Of a stretch of 13,678 bases of DNA, positions 5,353 to 13,678 are shown piece by piece (the stretch's first letter is position 1; each line of letters starts with the position of its first letter). This DNA is from a bacterium. GTDB lineage: Bacteria > Actinomycetota > Humimicrobiia > Humimicrobiales > Humimicrobiaceae. A program made the position numbers and the translations under genes. The notes under the pieces are model-generated. The model saw only the letters and a program-made list of their open reading frames with translations. It made no database searches and had not been told where the DNA came from. Location: assembly GCA_030611285.1 (NCBI GenBank), contig JAUWQC010000011.1, forward strand, positions 1-13,678, given 5' to 3'.

Positions 5353-7455
5353 TTGAGTTTGCGAAATTTTTTTTGTCCGGGTTCTGTAGCAGTAATAGGA
5401 GCTGCCAGAGAAGAAGGAAAAGTAGGCCGTAATATTTTTGATAATATAATAAATTCGGGGTATAAGGGTAAGTTATTTCCGGTAAATCCTAAAGCAGATA
5501 AAATACACGGCATTAAATGTTATCACTCAGTCCTGGATATTCCCGGTGATTTGGATTTAGCTATAATAGTTATTCCGGTAAAGTTTGTATTGCAGGTTTT
5601 AGAAGAGTGTTCAAAGAAAAATACGAAATGGGCTATTATTATTTCAGCAGGATTTAAGGAAACCGGAATAGAAGGTGCAAAAAGAGAAAGACAGCTGATC
5701 GAAAAAGCAAAGGACTATGGGATAAGAATATTAGGACCTAATTGTCTGGGAATCATTGATACTGAATGCCCCATAAATGCTACTTGGTCACCCCATATGC
5801 CTCCCAGGGGTAAGATAGGCTTTATAACGCAATCGGGTGCACTTGGCACTGCTATCCTGGATTGGGCAATTACAAATAAGATTGGTTTTTCAAAATTTGT
5901 ATCATTGGGTAACAAAGCCGGTATTTCAGAAAATGATTTGTTTAATGATTGGGAGAATGATAAAGATACCGAGGTTATAACAGCATACATTGAAGGTATA
6001 ACATATGGCAGGGAATTTATCAGGATATCTTCAAAAGTTTCTAAGAAGAAACCTATAATTGTTATAAAGTCGGGAAATACAGATGCCGGAGCCCGGGCAG
6101 TGTCATCTCATACCGGTACTCTTGCCGGTTCAGCTAAAGCTTATGAGGCAGCTTTTAAGCAGGCAGGAATAATAAGGGCTAATAACACCAGAGACCTATT
6201 CAATTATGCCACGGCTTTTTCATATCAACCATTGCCTAAAGGTAAAAAAGTTGTAATAATAACAAATGCAGGTGGCCCCGCTATCATGGCTGTAGATGAA
6301 TGTGATAAAAGCAATATATTTCTGGCCAGTTTGGGAAAAGAAACCATAAATAGTTTGAAGGAATTTTTGCCAGAGGCAGCAAATTTTTATAATCCTGTTG
6401 ATATATTGGGGGATGCGCTGGCAGATAAATACAAAAAGACACTGGAAGTGGTGGTAAAGGATAATAATATTGATGCGGTAGTGGTGCTGCTTACACCACA
6501 GGCTATGACTCAACCTTACAGGACAGCCAGGGCAATTGTGGAGGTAATGGAAAATAGTGGCAAAAGTATACCGGTGCTGACCAGTTTTATGGGAGGTTCT
6601 GAAGTTAAAAAAGCAATAAAATTCTTAGCTGAAAATAATATTCCAAACTTTGATATTCCAAAAGAAGCAATAGATACATTGAAAGTTATGATGGAGTACA
6701 CTGATTGGAAATCCAGAAAGAGCTTTCCTATTGAAGATTTTAATGTTGATAGCCGAAGAGTTAAAAAAATATTTTACCAGTGCCAGAATGAAGGCAGATT
6801 AAAGTTAGGGGAGATAGAAGCAAGAGAAATTCTGGAGGCGTACGACATAAGAATACCCAAAGCAGAATTAGCCTGTGATATAGATGAAGCAAAAGAAATA
6901 GCAGGCAGGATTGGATATCCACTAGTGCTAAAGATTGTTTCTCCGGATATATTACATAAAACTGATGTTGGCGGTGTTAAGATTGGAATAGATAATGAAA
7001 AAGAACTGGAGGGAAATTATAACCAGATTCTTTTTAGCGCAAGCAAATATATACCTGATGCAAATATACGCGGTATTCTGGTTCAGGAATTTATTAAAGA
7101 TAAAAAAGAGACTATTATTGGAATGAGCGAAGACCCGCAGTTTGGGCCTATGATTATGTTTGGACTTGGTGGGGTATATGTTGAGGCACTTAAAGATGTA
7201 TCTTTTAGAATTGCTCCTTTAAGCAGGCAGGTTGCCAGGGAGATGGTAGAGGAAATAAAGACTATTAAATTGCTTAAAGGCACAAGAGGTGAAGATCCTT
7301 CAGATATTGATAGTATAATTGAAATCATACTTAGAGTTTCTCAGCTGGTTATAGATTTTCCAGAAATATTAGAAATGGATATAAACCCCTTATTTGTAAA
7401 AAAACAGGGAGAAGGCTCTATAGCTGGAGATGTAAGAATAAGAATAGGAGGTTAA
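5353..7455 (+). CDS. Acyl-CoA synthetase, NDP-forming (fused ACD alpha-beta)
   Basis: This enzyme interconverts an acyl-CoA, ADP and phosphate with a free acid, CoA and ATP, commonly acetate formation from acetyl-CoA in fermenters. Domains in order are: CoA-binding Rossmann domain (residues ~10-130, SVAVIGA, LFPVNPKA, ILGPNCLG); succinyl-CoA-ligase-like domains (~150-450); and a C-terminal ATP-grasp domain (~485-700). Phospho-transfer residues of the ACD mechanism are visible: H253 in SSHTG, E214 in AYIEGI and the beta-part His H535 in ILHKTDVGG. Alpha and beta are fused, and no GNAT domain is attached, which argues against a Pat-type protein acetylase. TTG 5353 (700 residues) is chosen because GGAGGT (5340-5345) lies 7 bases before it; TTG 5338 in the same frame lies before that site. 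The acid substrate cannot be decided from sequence. The BioD-like partner follows after one base. Confidence 0.9.
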   Translation: MSLRNFFCPGSVAVIGAAREEGKVGRNIFDNIINSGYKGKLFPVNPKADKIHGIKCYHSVLDIPGDLDLAIIVIPVKFVLQVLEECSKKNTKWAIIISAGFKETGIEGAKRERQLIEKAKDYGIRILGPNCLGIIDTECPINATWSPHMPPRGKIGFITQSGALGTAILDWAITNKIGFSKFVSLGNKAGISENDLFNDWENDKDTEVITAYIEGITYGREFIRISSKVSKKKPIIVIKSGNTDAGARAVSSHTGTLAGSAKAYEAAFKQAGIIRANNTRDLFNYATAFSYQPLPKGKKVVIITNAGGPAIMAVDECDKSNIFLASLGKETINSLKEFLPEAANFYNPVDILGDALADKYKKTLEVVVKDNNIDAVVVLLTPQAMTQPYRTARAIVEVMENSGKSIPVLTSFMGGSEVKKAIKFLAENNIPNFDIPKEAIDTLKVMMEYTDWKSRKSFPIEDFNVDSRRVKKIFYQCQNEGRLKLGEIEAREILEAYDIRIPKAELACDIDEAKEIAGRIGYPLVLKIVSPDILHKTDVGGVKIGIDNEKELEGNYNQILFSASKYIPDANIRGILVQEFIKDKKETIIGMSEDPQFGPMIMFGLGGVYVEALKDVSFRIAPLSRQVAREMVEEIKTIKLLKGTRGEDPSDIDSIIEIILRVSQLVIDFPEILEMDINPLFVKKQGEGSIAGDVRIRIGG

Positions 7456-7456
7456 A

Positions 7457-8521
7457 ATGGTTCCGTTATTTTTTGTTTCAAATCAACCTTTTTCTGGCAA
7501 GAGTTCGATGTGTGTAGGTGTAGGAAAATTATTTACTGAAAAAGGCCTGAAAGTAGGATATATGAAACCGGTGGGGACGTTGCCAACCCGGGTAGGAGGA
7601 ATAAATACAGATGAAGATGCACAATATATCTCAAATATACTGGACGTAAAAGAAGAACTTGAGGATGTATGTCCTATTGTGTTAACCCAGCATTACACTA
7701 GAGAAGGCCTGAGAGATAAAAGTTTTTCTAAAGGGTTTGTGGATTTAATTGCTAAAGCTTACCACAGAATTCAAAAGGGTAAGGATGTTGTAATTTTAGA
7801 AGGGGCTAAAAGTGTTGAGGACGGCTACTTATTAGGGATATCTTCAGATAAAATTTGTGAAAAATTGGGCGCTAAAGTAATTATGGTAATTAAATATAGC
7901 TCTGAAATTGTAGATCAAGTTCTTTATTCAAAGGAATTTTTAGGAGATTACCTGAGTGGTGTAATCATAAATTGGGTTCCAAGAAGCCAGATGAACTACC
8001 TCGAAGAATTGATAGTTCCATTCCTGACAAAAGAGGGAATAGAAGTTTTTGGATATATAGCTTCGGACAAGGTGCTATCTTCTGTAAGTGTAAAGGAAAT
8101 GTCCGAGCTTTTAGGCGGAAAGATAATTTGCGCTGAGGACAAAGTTAATGAATTGGTAGAGACATTTATGGTTGGAGCTATGGGTCAGGAACAGGCACTT
8201 AAATTTTTTAGAAGAAAGGCCAATAAAGCAGTTATAACCGGTGGAGACAGGGCGGATGTTCAGCTTGCAGCTCTGGAAACACCTACTAAATGTATTATAC
8301 TTACAGGTAATTTTCAGCCAAGCACTATAGTTCTGGGAAGGGCTGAAGAATTAGGAGTGCCTATGATTCTGGTTGATTATGATACACTTACCACAGTAGA
8401 GAAAGTTGAGGAAATTATAGGTCATGTAAGATTTCATGAAATTAAAAAAATAGATAAAATAGTTAAAGTGGTGAGGGAGTATATAGATATAAATAGATTA
8501 CTGGAAATTTCAAAAAAATAA
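7457..8521 (+). CDS. BioD-like P-loop / DRTGG-domain protein (phosphotransacetylase-family)
   Basis: The 354-residue protein has an N-terminal dethiobiotin-synthetase-like P-loop domain (about 1-205) with SNQPFSGKSS at residues 8-17 and an ILEGAKSV segment near 113-120. A DRTGG domain follows (about 215-330) with TGGDRADVQLAAL at 261-273. The same two domains form the N-terminal regulatory part of long phosphate acetyltransferases (Pta), but the catalytic Pta domain is absent. Free-standing versions often lie next to ADP-forming acyl-CoA synthetases, as here, where the ATG comes one base after the synthetase stop and the GGAGG ribosome site lies in its last codons. A regulatory or accessory role sensing nucleotides for the synthetase is a reasonable inference, not a demonstrated function. 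It is not a biotin enzyme by context. Confidence 0.82.
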   Translation: MVPLFFVSNQPFSGKSSMCVGVGKLFTEKGLKVGYMKPVGTLPTRVGGINTDEDAQYISNILDVKEELEDVCPIVLTQHYTREGLRDKSFSKGFVDLIAKAYHRIQKGKDVVILEGAKSVEDGYLLGISSDKICEKLGAKVIMVIKYSSEIVDQVLYSKEFLGDYLSGVIINWVPRSQMNYLEELIVPFLTKEGIEVFGYIASDKVLSSVSVKEMSELLGGKIICAEDKVNELVETFMVGAMGQEQALKFFRRKANKAVITGGDRADVQLAALETPTKCIILTGNFQPSTIVLGRAEELGVPMILVDYDTLTTVEKVEEIIGHVRFHEIKKIDKIVKVVREYIDINRLLEISKK

Positions 8522-8539
8522 CTACAGTTAAAATCAATT

Positions 8540-9559
8540 ATGGCGCAGTTTAGTTCAAATAATTATTCAATAGTTATAGATGCAATGGGGGGAGATTTTG
8601 CTCCTGAAGAGGTTATTAAGGGTTCTATAGAAGCCAGAGCAGCCTTTAGAGTAAAAATTAAACTGGTTGGAAATAAAGATAAGATAAAAAAGGTTGCAGC
8701 ATCCAGCCAGTTAAATCTTAATGGTATAGAGATTGTTCCAAGCTCTCAGGAAGTAAGTATGAACGAACCCCCATCAGAAATACTAAAGAAAAAAAGAAAT
8801 TCCTCAATTTTTATAGGTTCAGAACTCGCATCAAGGAGTCAGGGGGATGCTTTTCTCTCTGCTGGTAATACTGGCGCGGTTATGGCCTGCTCTCTTTTTA
8901 ATATGAAAAGAATAGAAAATGTATTAAGACCCGCTATTGCAGTGGTAATACCTTTATCGGATAGGAAATTTGTATTAATTGATGCTGGAGCCAATGCTGA
9001 TTGCAAACCTCAATACCTGAAGCAATTTGCTATAATGGGAAAAATTTATTCCGAGAATATTCTTGGAATAGACAATCCAAGAGTAGCTCTGGTTAATATT
9101 GGCGAGGAAGAAAAGAAAGGGAGCGAACTGGTGGTTGAAAGTTACAGATTACTTAAAAGTTATCCTAAAATTAATTTTATTGGAAATATAGAAGGCAGGG
9201 AACTGTTTGAGGGCGCAGCAGATGTGGTAGTTTGCGATGGGTTTGTAGGAAACGTAATATTGAAGTCAGCTGAGGGTCTGTCAAACTTCTTTTTTGGTGA
9301 AATAAAACAAATCTTGACTTCGGGTTTACTGGCCAAACTTTCAGCTTTAGAGCTCAGGAACTCTTTTACTACGATGAAGAAGAAGTTTGATTATGAAGAA
9401 TATGGAGGAGCGCAACTTTTAGGGTTAAACGGCCTGGTTATTATTTCTCATGGAAGCTCAAAGTCCAGAGCAATTAAAAATGCCATAAAAGTAGCCATAG
9501 AAGGTTTAAAAACAAATTTAACCAGGAAGATTAATGAAGAAATTAATAGTATAAATTAA
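8540..9559 (+). CDS. plsX: Phosphate acyltransferase PlsX
   Basis: PlsX converts acyl-ACP and phosphate to acyl-phosphate and ACP, feeding PlsY in phospholipid synthesis; it is a peripheral membrane enzyme. Family blocks are all present: [63 protein letters not shown] and [15 protein letters not shown]. Length (339) is normal. No clear ribosome site precedes ATG 8540, which lies 18 bases after the preceding stop, so translation may depend on coupling. acpP follows, but the fabD and fabG genes found between plsX and acpP in many Firmicutes are absent. With FakA in the same cluster, acyl-phosphate can be made either from free fatty acids or from acyl-ACP. Confidence 0.96.
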   Translation: MAQFSSNNYSIVIDAMGGDFAPEEVIKGSIEARAAFRVKIKLVGNKDKIKKVAASSQLNLNGIEIVPSSQEVSMNEPPSEILKKKRNSSIFIGSELASRSQGDAFLSAGNTGAVMACSLFNMKRIENVLRPAIAVVIPLSDRKFVLIDAGANADCKPQYLKQFAIMGKIYSENILGIDNPRVALVNIGEEEKKGSELVVESYRLLKSYPKINFIGNIEGRELFEGAADVVVCDGFVGNVILKSAEGLSNFFFGEIKQILTSGLLAKLSALELRNSFTTMKKKFDYEEYGGAQLLGLNGLVIISHGSSKSRAIKNAIKVAIEGLKTNLTRKINEEINSIN

Positions 9560-9599
9560 AACAATAGTAACAATTAAAATAATGGTAAAAGGAGTAAGA

Positions 9600-9836
9600 A
9601 TGGAAAATTTTGATAAGCTTAAAGAGATTTTAATTAATGTACTTGGCGCTAAGGAAAAAGATGTTAAAGCTGAAAGTAAATTTGTTGATGATCTGGGAGC
9701 TGACTCACTGGATTTAGTAGAACTTATTATGGCATTTGAGGATAAATTCGGGATAGAAATAAGTGACGAAGATGCTGAAAAAATTGTTACAGTAAAGGAT
9801 GCTCTGGATTATATTAATGCTCATTCTAAAAAATAG
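9600..9836 (+). CDS. acpP: Acyl carrier protein
   Basis: ACP carries growing acyl chains in fatty acid synthesis and is the partner of PlsX. The 78-residue acidic protein has the DSL motif in [11 protein letters not shown] with S36 as the 4'-phosphopantetheine site, and the typical helix ending [20 protein letters not shown] 9600 is chosen because AAAGGAG lies 5 bases upstream and it gives the usual length. An in-frame ATG at 9582 would add six residues and place that site inside the gene. The gene lies 40 bases after plsX and 56 before rnc, the common acpP-rnc-smc order. Confidence 0.96.
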   Translation: MENFDKLKEILINVLGAKEKDVKAESKFVDDLGADSLDLVELIMAFEDKFGIEISDEDAEKIVTVKDALDYINAHSKK

Positions 9837-9892
9837 TTTTAAATATAGAAAAAAAAAGTTTTATAGTTATATAAGGTGAGGAAATTTACTTA

Positions 9893-10609
9893 ATGAACGA
9901 TGAAGATGTCCTGAAGAGAAAAGTAAGAGGCTGGTTAAAAAGTTTGGGAATTAATACTGCAGATTTGAAAATTTATATACAAAGTTTAACTCACAGATCT
10001 TTTGTCCATCAGATAAATATTAAATCACGGGGGAACGAACAGCTGGAGTTTTTGGGCGACAGTGTACTTTCCTTTATTATTACATCATATTTATATAAAA
10101 AATACAGCAATTTTACTGAAGGGGAAATGGCTAAAATAAGAGCAGTTTTAATCAGTGGAGCGACGCTGTTAAAAATAGCCAGAGAAATAAAAATAGACCA
10201 GCAGATACTTTTAAGTGAAAATGAAGAGTGCTGCAAGGGAAGGAAAAAAATATCTATTTTAGTTGATAGCGTGGAAGCTCTTATAGGTGCTATTTACATT
10301 GATAAGGGAATTGATTTTACTTTTAATTGGGTCCTGAAAAGATATGAAGATAAAATTAAAGAAAATATTAAAGCCCCTGAAATTGTAGATTATAAAACTT
10401 ACCTTCAGGAAGCTATTCAAGCGGATTATTCTAAACTTGCAACATATAAGCTGGTTAAATCCGTAGGTCCTGATCATAATAAATCATTTTATTCAGTGGT
10501 AATGATCGGTGATGAAATAATTGGCATGGGCGAAGGAAAAAGTAAAAAAGATTCTGAACAGGATGCTGCAAAAAATACTTTAAAAACGCTATATAATTTA
10601 AATTTATAA
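9893..10609 (+). CDS. rnc: Ribonuclease III
   Basis: RNase III cuts double-stranded RNA, including the rRNA precursor, as a dimer. The N-terminal nuclease domain (about 5-150) contains the signature NEQLEFLGDSVL with E49, E52 and D56. The second catalytic pair lies in VDSVEALIGAIYID (D125, E128), so the Mg-binding site looks complete. A dsRNA-binding domain occupies about 166-235, ending GKSKKDSEQDAAKNTL. Length (238) is normal. A GGTGAGG ribosome site precedes the ATG at a somewhat long spacing of about 11 bases. smc starts 21 bases downstream. Confidence 0.95.
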   Translation: MNDEDVLKRKVRGWLKSLGINTADLKIYIQSLTHRSFVHQINIKSRGNEQLEFLGDSVLSFIITSYLYKKYSNFTEGEMAKIRAVLISGATLLKIAREIKIDQQILLSENEECCKGRKKISILVDSVEALIGAIYIDKGIDFTFNWVLKRYEDKIKENIKAPEIVDYKTYLQEAIQADYSKLATYKLVKSVGPDHNKSFYSVVMIGDEIIGMGEGKSKKDSEQDAAKNTLKTLYNLNL

Positions 10610-10630
10610 TTTTTATTTAGGAAATTAAAG

Positions 10631-12949
10631 TTGTACTTAAAGAATATAACACTCCAGGGTTTTAAATCTTTCAAAAACAAAAGTCAATTATTTTTTGAGC
10701 CCGGGATCAGTGTAATTGTTGGGCCCAATGGAAGCGGTAAAAGTAACGTAGCGGATGCTATCTCCTGGGTTCTGGGCGAGCAAAGCCCGAAATCACTTCG
10801 CGGGAGCTCAATGGGAGATATAATTTTCAAGAGTAAAGATGAAGAAATGGGAATTGCTGAAGTTTCTCTAATGTTTGATAACTCAAATAAATTATTTAAT
10901 ACAGAGTTCAGGGATGTTAAATTCACCCGCAGGGTATTTACGAGAGGAGGCAGTGAGTATTTTATAAATTCTTCACCCTGTAGACTAATAGATATACAGG
11001 AGCTTACAGCAGACAGTGGGATAGGGAAGGGCTTGAATATTATTATAAATCAGGGACAGATTAATGAAATTGCGGTGCTTAAGCCCATTGAAAGAAAAGC
11101 TGTAATAGAGGAGATACTGGGAATATCAAAACATAAAAACAGGAGAGATAAATCCCTGAGTAAGCTTCAAAAAGTAAAAAATGATATCGATAGGATAGAC
11201 GATTTGATGGAAGAAATAAAAAGGACAATGGATCCTCTTGAAATTGAAGCAAAAAGAGCACAAAAACATGCTGAAATTTTCAATTTACTCAAGGATGAGG
11301 AAATTTCTCTTTTTATTGCTCATCTTAACCATTTAAATAATGAATGGGAAAGTGAAAACGAATCTTACAGGAAAAATAAAGATGAGTTAAAAGAAATTGC
11401 AAGCAAAATTTTAAGCGCAGAAAAGGAGAAGAATGATCTTCTAAAACTCGCTAATAAGAAGCAGGATGAGTACGAATTCTGGAAAAATAAGATTGACTGG
11501 TTTAATTCAGAAAAAAACAGACTCGAAAGTATCACAGCTCTAATTGAAAGTAAAAAGAATGTATTCAGCACGTTATATAATATGTTGGATCTAAAGTTTA
11601 CAAGCGGTATGAAAAATATAAAGGAGCCGCAGGCCCCATTAGAGAAAGACAGAAATGGTATTGATATATCTTCGCTGCAGAGAATTTCAAATGGGCTTAA
11701 AAGGATTGATGGCCTGCTCCTGAAATTTTTAGAAAATTTAAAGAAAACATTAAAAGATAAAAATACTATCGATTATGTTGAAAATGAAGGAAATTTAATT
11801 ATAGAAGAGATAAAGAAATTATATAAGATAATTGAAACCAGCCAGCGAGGTAAAGATGCGGTAAGCAAAAAAGAATCTCGAAAAGGAAATGAGAAGAAAA
11901 TCGATAATTTTAAGAAGAGACTGGACCGGATTAGAATCATAAAGAATATTTGTATGACAAACCTGGGAAGGGCTAGAAAGATTCATTCAATTACAGGTGG
12001 CTATCTATCAGTTTCAGAGGATATAAAAAACAAAATTTACCTGGAATTTGAAAGAAGAAGCAGTTTAGTTTCAGGCAGTCAGGATAAAATAAATGAACTT
12101 GGCAGCAGATTAAACCAGCTAAATATCTCTAGATCAAACCTGGAGAACAGTATATATAAAATCGACTTAAAGAAGGAACAAATAAAGGAAAAGGTAGAAT
12201 CTATTACAGAGAATATTGTAGATAATTATAATTTATCAATTGATTATGCATTAAAAAGCTACAATCCAAGCGGTGACACTGGACAGTCCGAAGTTAAAGT
12301 AAAAAGGTTTAAAAATGAAATAAAGAAATATGTAAACATTAATCCCAATGCCGCAATTGAATATAACAGGATAAAAAAAAGATTCGACTTCCTGGCTGAG
12401 CAGAGGCTTGATCTGGTTGAAAGCAAAAAAAACCTGGAGGAATTAATTAAGGATATGAATGAAAGGATAGCTGACTATTTTTTTAAAAAATTTGATGAAA
12501 TCAACCAGTGTTTTAAAAACTATTTTAAGATTCTATTTCCCTTAGGTGAGGGTGAAATGCAGCTTGAAAAAATTGATAGCGAAAGCAATGATGAAATAGG
12601 TGTAGATCTGAAAGTAGATATTGGTAATAATAAGTTTGTCCCTCTTTCATTGCTATCTGGAGGAGAGAAAACTTTAGTTTCTATTGCATTTCTTTTTTCT
12701 ATTTATTCGATAAATTCATCGCCTTTTTATGTTTTTGATGAAATAGATGCTGCTCTGGATGATGTAAATATTAGCAGATTTCTGACCCTGGTGAAGAAAT
12801 TTTCTGAAAAACAGCAGATAATAATAATTACTCACCAGAAACGAACAATGGAAGTTGCAGATACCATTTATGGAGTAACTATGCAATCCAACGGGGTTTC
12901 CAAAATAATTTCTGAAAAGATCGGGAAAAAATATGCAGAAGTTAATTAA
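10631..12949 (+). CDS. smc: Chromosome segregation protein SMC, short form without recognisable hinge
   Basis: SMC proteins are ATP-driven DNA-organising motors that work with ScpA and ScpB. The N-terminal head (1-~165) has Walker A GPNGSGKS (31-38), the downstream VLGEQSPKSLRG and the Q-loop NQGQINEI. The C-terminal head (~570-772) has LSLLSGGEK (672-680), Walker B FYVFDEID (699-706), the ALD D-loop and the switch His in THQKRTMEVADT. The family context NPNAAIEYNRIKKRFDFLAEQ is also there, so this is a true SMC and not Rad50/SbcC. It is only 772 residues against ~1,150-1,200, and everything missing lies between the heads. Two reduced coiled coils (~165-310 and ~480-620) flank a helical centre (~311-480) with no hinge-like sequence and no CxxC zinc hook. 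The frame is continuous and both heads are complete. TTG start; ftsY overlaps its end by 17 bases. Confidence 0.9.
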   Translation: MYLKNITLQGFKSFKNKSQLFFEPGISVIVGPNGSGKSNVADAISWVLGEQSPKSLRGSSMGDIIFKSKDEEMGIAEVSLMFDNSNKLFNTEFRDVKFTRRVFTRGGSEYFINSSPCRLIDIQELTADSGIGKGLNIIINQGQINEIAVLKPIERKAVIEEILGISKHKNRRDKSLSKLQKVKNDIDRIDDLMEEIKRTMDPLEIEAKRAQKHAEIFNLLKDEEISLFIAHLNHLNNEWESENESYRKNKDELKEIASKILSAEKEKNDLLKLANKKQDEYEFWKNKIDWFNSEKNRLESITALIESKKNVFSTLYNMLDLKFTSGMKNIKEPQAPLEKDRNGIDISSLQRISNGLKRIDGLLLKFLENLKKTLKDKNTIDYVENEGNLIIEEIKKLYKIIETSQRGKDAVSKKESRKGNEKKIDNFKKRLDRIRIIKNICMTNLGRARKIHSITGGYLSVSEDIKNKIYLEFERRSSLVSGSQDKINELGSRLNQLNISRSNLENSIYKIDLKKEQIKEKVESITENIVDNYNLSIDYALKSYNPSGDTGQSEVKVKRFKNEIKKYVNINPNAAIEYNRIKKRFDFLAEQRLDLVESKKNLEELIKDMNERIADYFFKKFDEINQCFKNYFKILFPLGEGEMQLEKIDSESNDEIGVDLKVDIGNNKFVPLSLLSGGEKTLVSIAFLFSIYSINSSPFYVFDEIDAALDDVNISRFLTLVKKFSEKQQIIIITHQKRTMEVADTIYGVTMQSNGVSKIISEKIGKKYAEVN

Positions 12950-13678
12950 AAATTTAAGTTATATCTGGAATAAGTTTAAAAATGACCGCAAGTCATTCTG
13001 GGACGAGCTGGAAGAACAGATGGTAACCGGTGATATCAGCATTAATACTACCACCAGGATATTAGAAGAAGTAAAAGACTATGTTTACCGTGAAAATATA
13101 AATAACCTTGAAAAGGTAAAATCTTTGCTGAGGCAGCAAATTATAGAAATTCTTAAAAGCGATGGAGATAGTAAATTAAATATATCATCCAGACCTCCCA
13201 CAGTATTCCTGATAGTGGGAGTAAATGGTGTAGGTAAGACCACCTCTATTGCAAAATTAGCTAATATGTTTAAAAAGAATGGAAAAAAGGTTTTGATATC
13301 AGCAGCTGATACTTACAGATCAGCTGCAGTAGAACAAATGCAATATTATGCTGAAAAATTGGGAATGGATATGGTTTACCACCAGAAGTTTTCTGACCCG
13401 GGGGCAGTAGTTTATGATAGTGTAGAAAAAGCAAAGGCCAGAGGAACCGATCTGGTAATAATTGATACTGCAGGAAGAATGCAGACTTCGTATAATCTTA
13501 TGGAGGAACTTAAAAAAATAAAAAAAGTAATCAGCAGGAGAATAGAGAGGGAAGTTGATGAAATACTGCTTGTAGTAGATTCTACTACCGGTCAGAATGC
13601 CAGAAATCAGGCAGAATTATTTAACAATTCATTAAATCTGACTGGAATTATTTTAACTAAAACCGACAGCACTTCTAA
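12933..13678 (+). CDS. ftsY: Signal recognition particle receptor FtsY, 3' end beyond the window
   Basis: FtsY is the SRP receptor GTPase that docks ribosome-SRP complexes to the membrane. The frame runs 248 codons from ATG 12933 to the window edge. The N domain (FWDELEEQMVTGDISINTT) starts almost at the N-terminus, so the long acidic A domain of E. coli FtsY is absent and only a short, potentially amphipathic helix (MQKLIKNLSYIWNKFKN) precedes it. G-domain motifs are present: GVNGVGKTT (G1), the insertion-box region AADTYRSAAVEQM (G2), DTAGR (G3) and TKTD (G4). G4 continues STS where most FtsY proteins have GTA. The start lies inside the last codons of smc in another frame (17-base overlap), a sign of translational coupling. 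It is FtsY rather than Ffh because of its N domain and its place after smc. Confidence 0.93.
   Translation, partial: MQKLIKNLSYIWNKFKNDRKSFWDELEEQMVTGDISINTTTRILEEVKDYVYRENINNLEKVKSLLRQQIIEILKSDGDSKLNISSRPPTVFLIVGVNGVGKTTSIAKLANMFKKNGKKVLISAADTYRSAAVEQMQYYAEKLGMDMVYHQKFSDPGAVVYDSVEKAKARGTDLVIIDTAGRMQTSYNLMEELKKIKKVISRRIEREVDEILLVVDSTTGQNARNQAELFNNSLNLTGIILTKTDSTS

Noticed and set aside
5229-5513. - strand frame across the rpmF-synthetase junction
   Set aside because: It overlaps two solid + strand genes and their ribosome sites and has no protein features of its own.
9837-9892. acpP-rnc gap checked for a terminator or small RNA
   Set aside because: Only AT-rich DNA with an A-run and the rnc ribosome site; no stem of note.
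11079-11571. Possibility that the short SMC is a frameshifted full-length gene
   Set aside because: The + frame is uninterrupted from Walker A to Walker B, and no hinge-like sequence is apparent in the region; the alternative frames here are short - strand shadows.
1-13678. CRISPR array, tRNA, rRNA, prophage or origin
   Set aside because: No spaced repeats, cloverleaf-like segments, rRNA sequence, integrase or DnaA-box cluster was seen on either strand.

Overview
The window is AT-rich bacterial DNA, probably from the chromosome of an uncultured lineage. It carries a long conserved housekeeping gene cluster on the + strand and a short accessory region on the - strand. The core order is DAK2-type fatty acid kinase, rsmD, coaD, a DivIVA-like coiled-coil gene, rpmF, ... 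plsX, acpP, rnc, smc, ftsY. The coaD / coiled-coil / rpmF / rnc / smc / ftsY arrangement resembles Actinobacteriota. The plsX-acpP-rnc-smc-ftsY run is also common in Firmicutes. The low GC content, the fused ADP-forming acyl-CoA synthetase and the DRTGG partner fit a deep-branching, probably anaerobic, candidate lineage (an AT-rich actinobacterial relative or an Atribacterota-like organism). That placement is inference only.

Region 1 (1-1360, - strand) holds the 5' part of a lipoprotein gene cut by the window edge and a two-gene toxin-antitoxin module (AbrB-fold antitoxin, then PIN-domain toxin). The module has a good sigma-70-type promoter and a palindrome just downstream of its -10 box. Region 2 (about 1361-1634) is a non-coding junction. 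It contains the left end of a decayed insertion sequence (two directly repeated terminal motifs plus the first ~20 codons of a transposase), then AT-rich DNA with a dyad and a promoter for the operon.

Region 3 (1674-4978) encodes FakA, RsmD, CoaD and the coiled-coil protein, closely spaced. RsmD appears to start at a rare ATT codon. Region 4 (5086-8521) has rpmF, a 700-residue NDP-forming acyl-CoA synthetase and a BioD-like/DRTGG protein. Region 5 (8540-13678) has plsX, acpP, rnc, smc and the 5' part of ftsY. The cluster joins acyl-phosphate chemistry (FakA, PlsX, the acyl-CoA synthetase), ACP and CoA synthesis with ribosome parts, RNA processing, chromosome organisation and membrane targeting.

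The most unusual item is smc. The protein has intact ATPase heads at both ends but only 772 residues, against about 1,150-1,200 for the family. The centre shows no recognisable hinge domain and no zinc hook, so this may be a naturally hinge-less or mini-hinge SMC.
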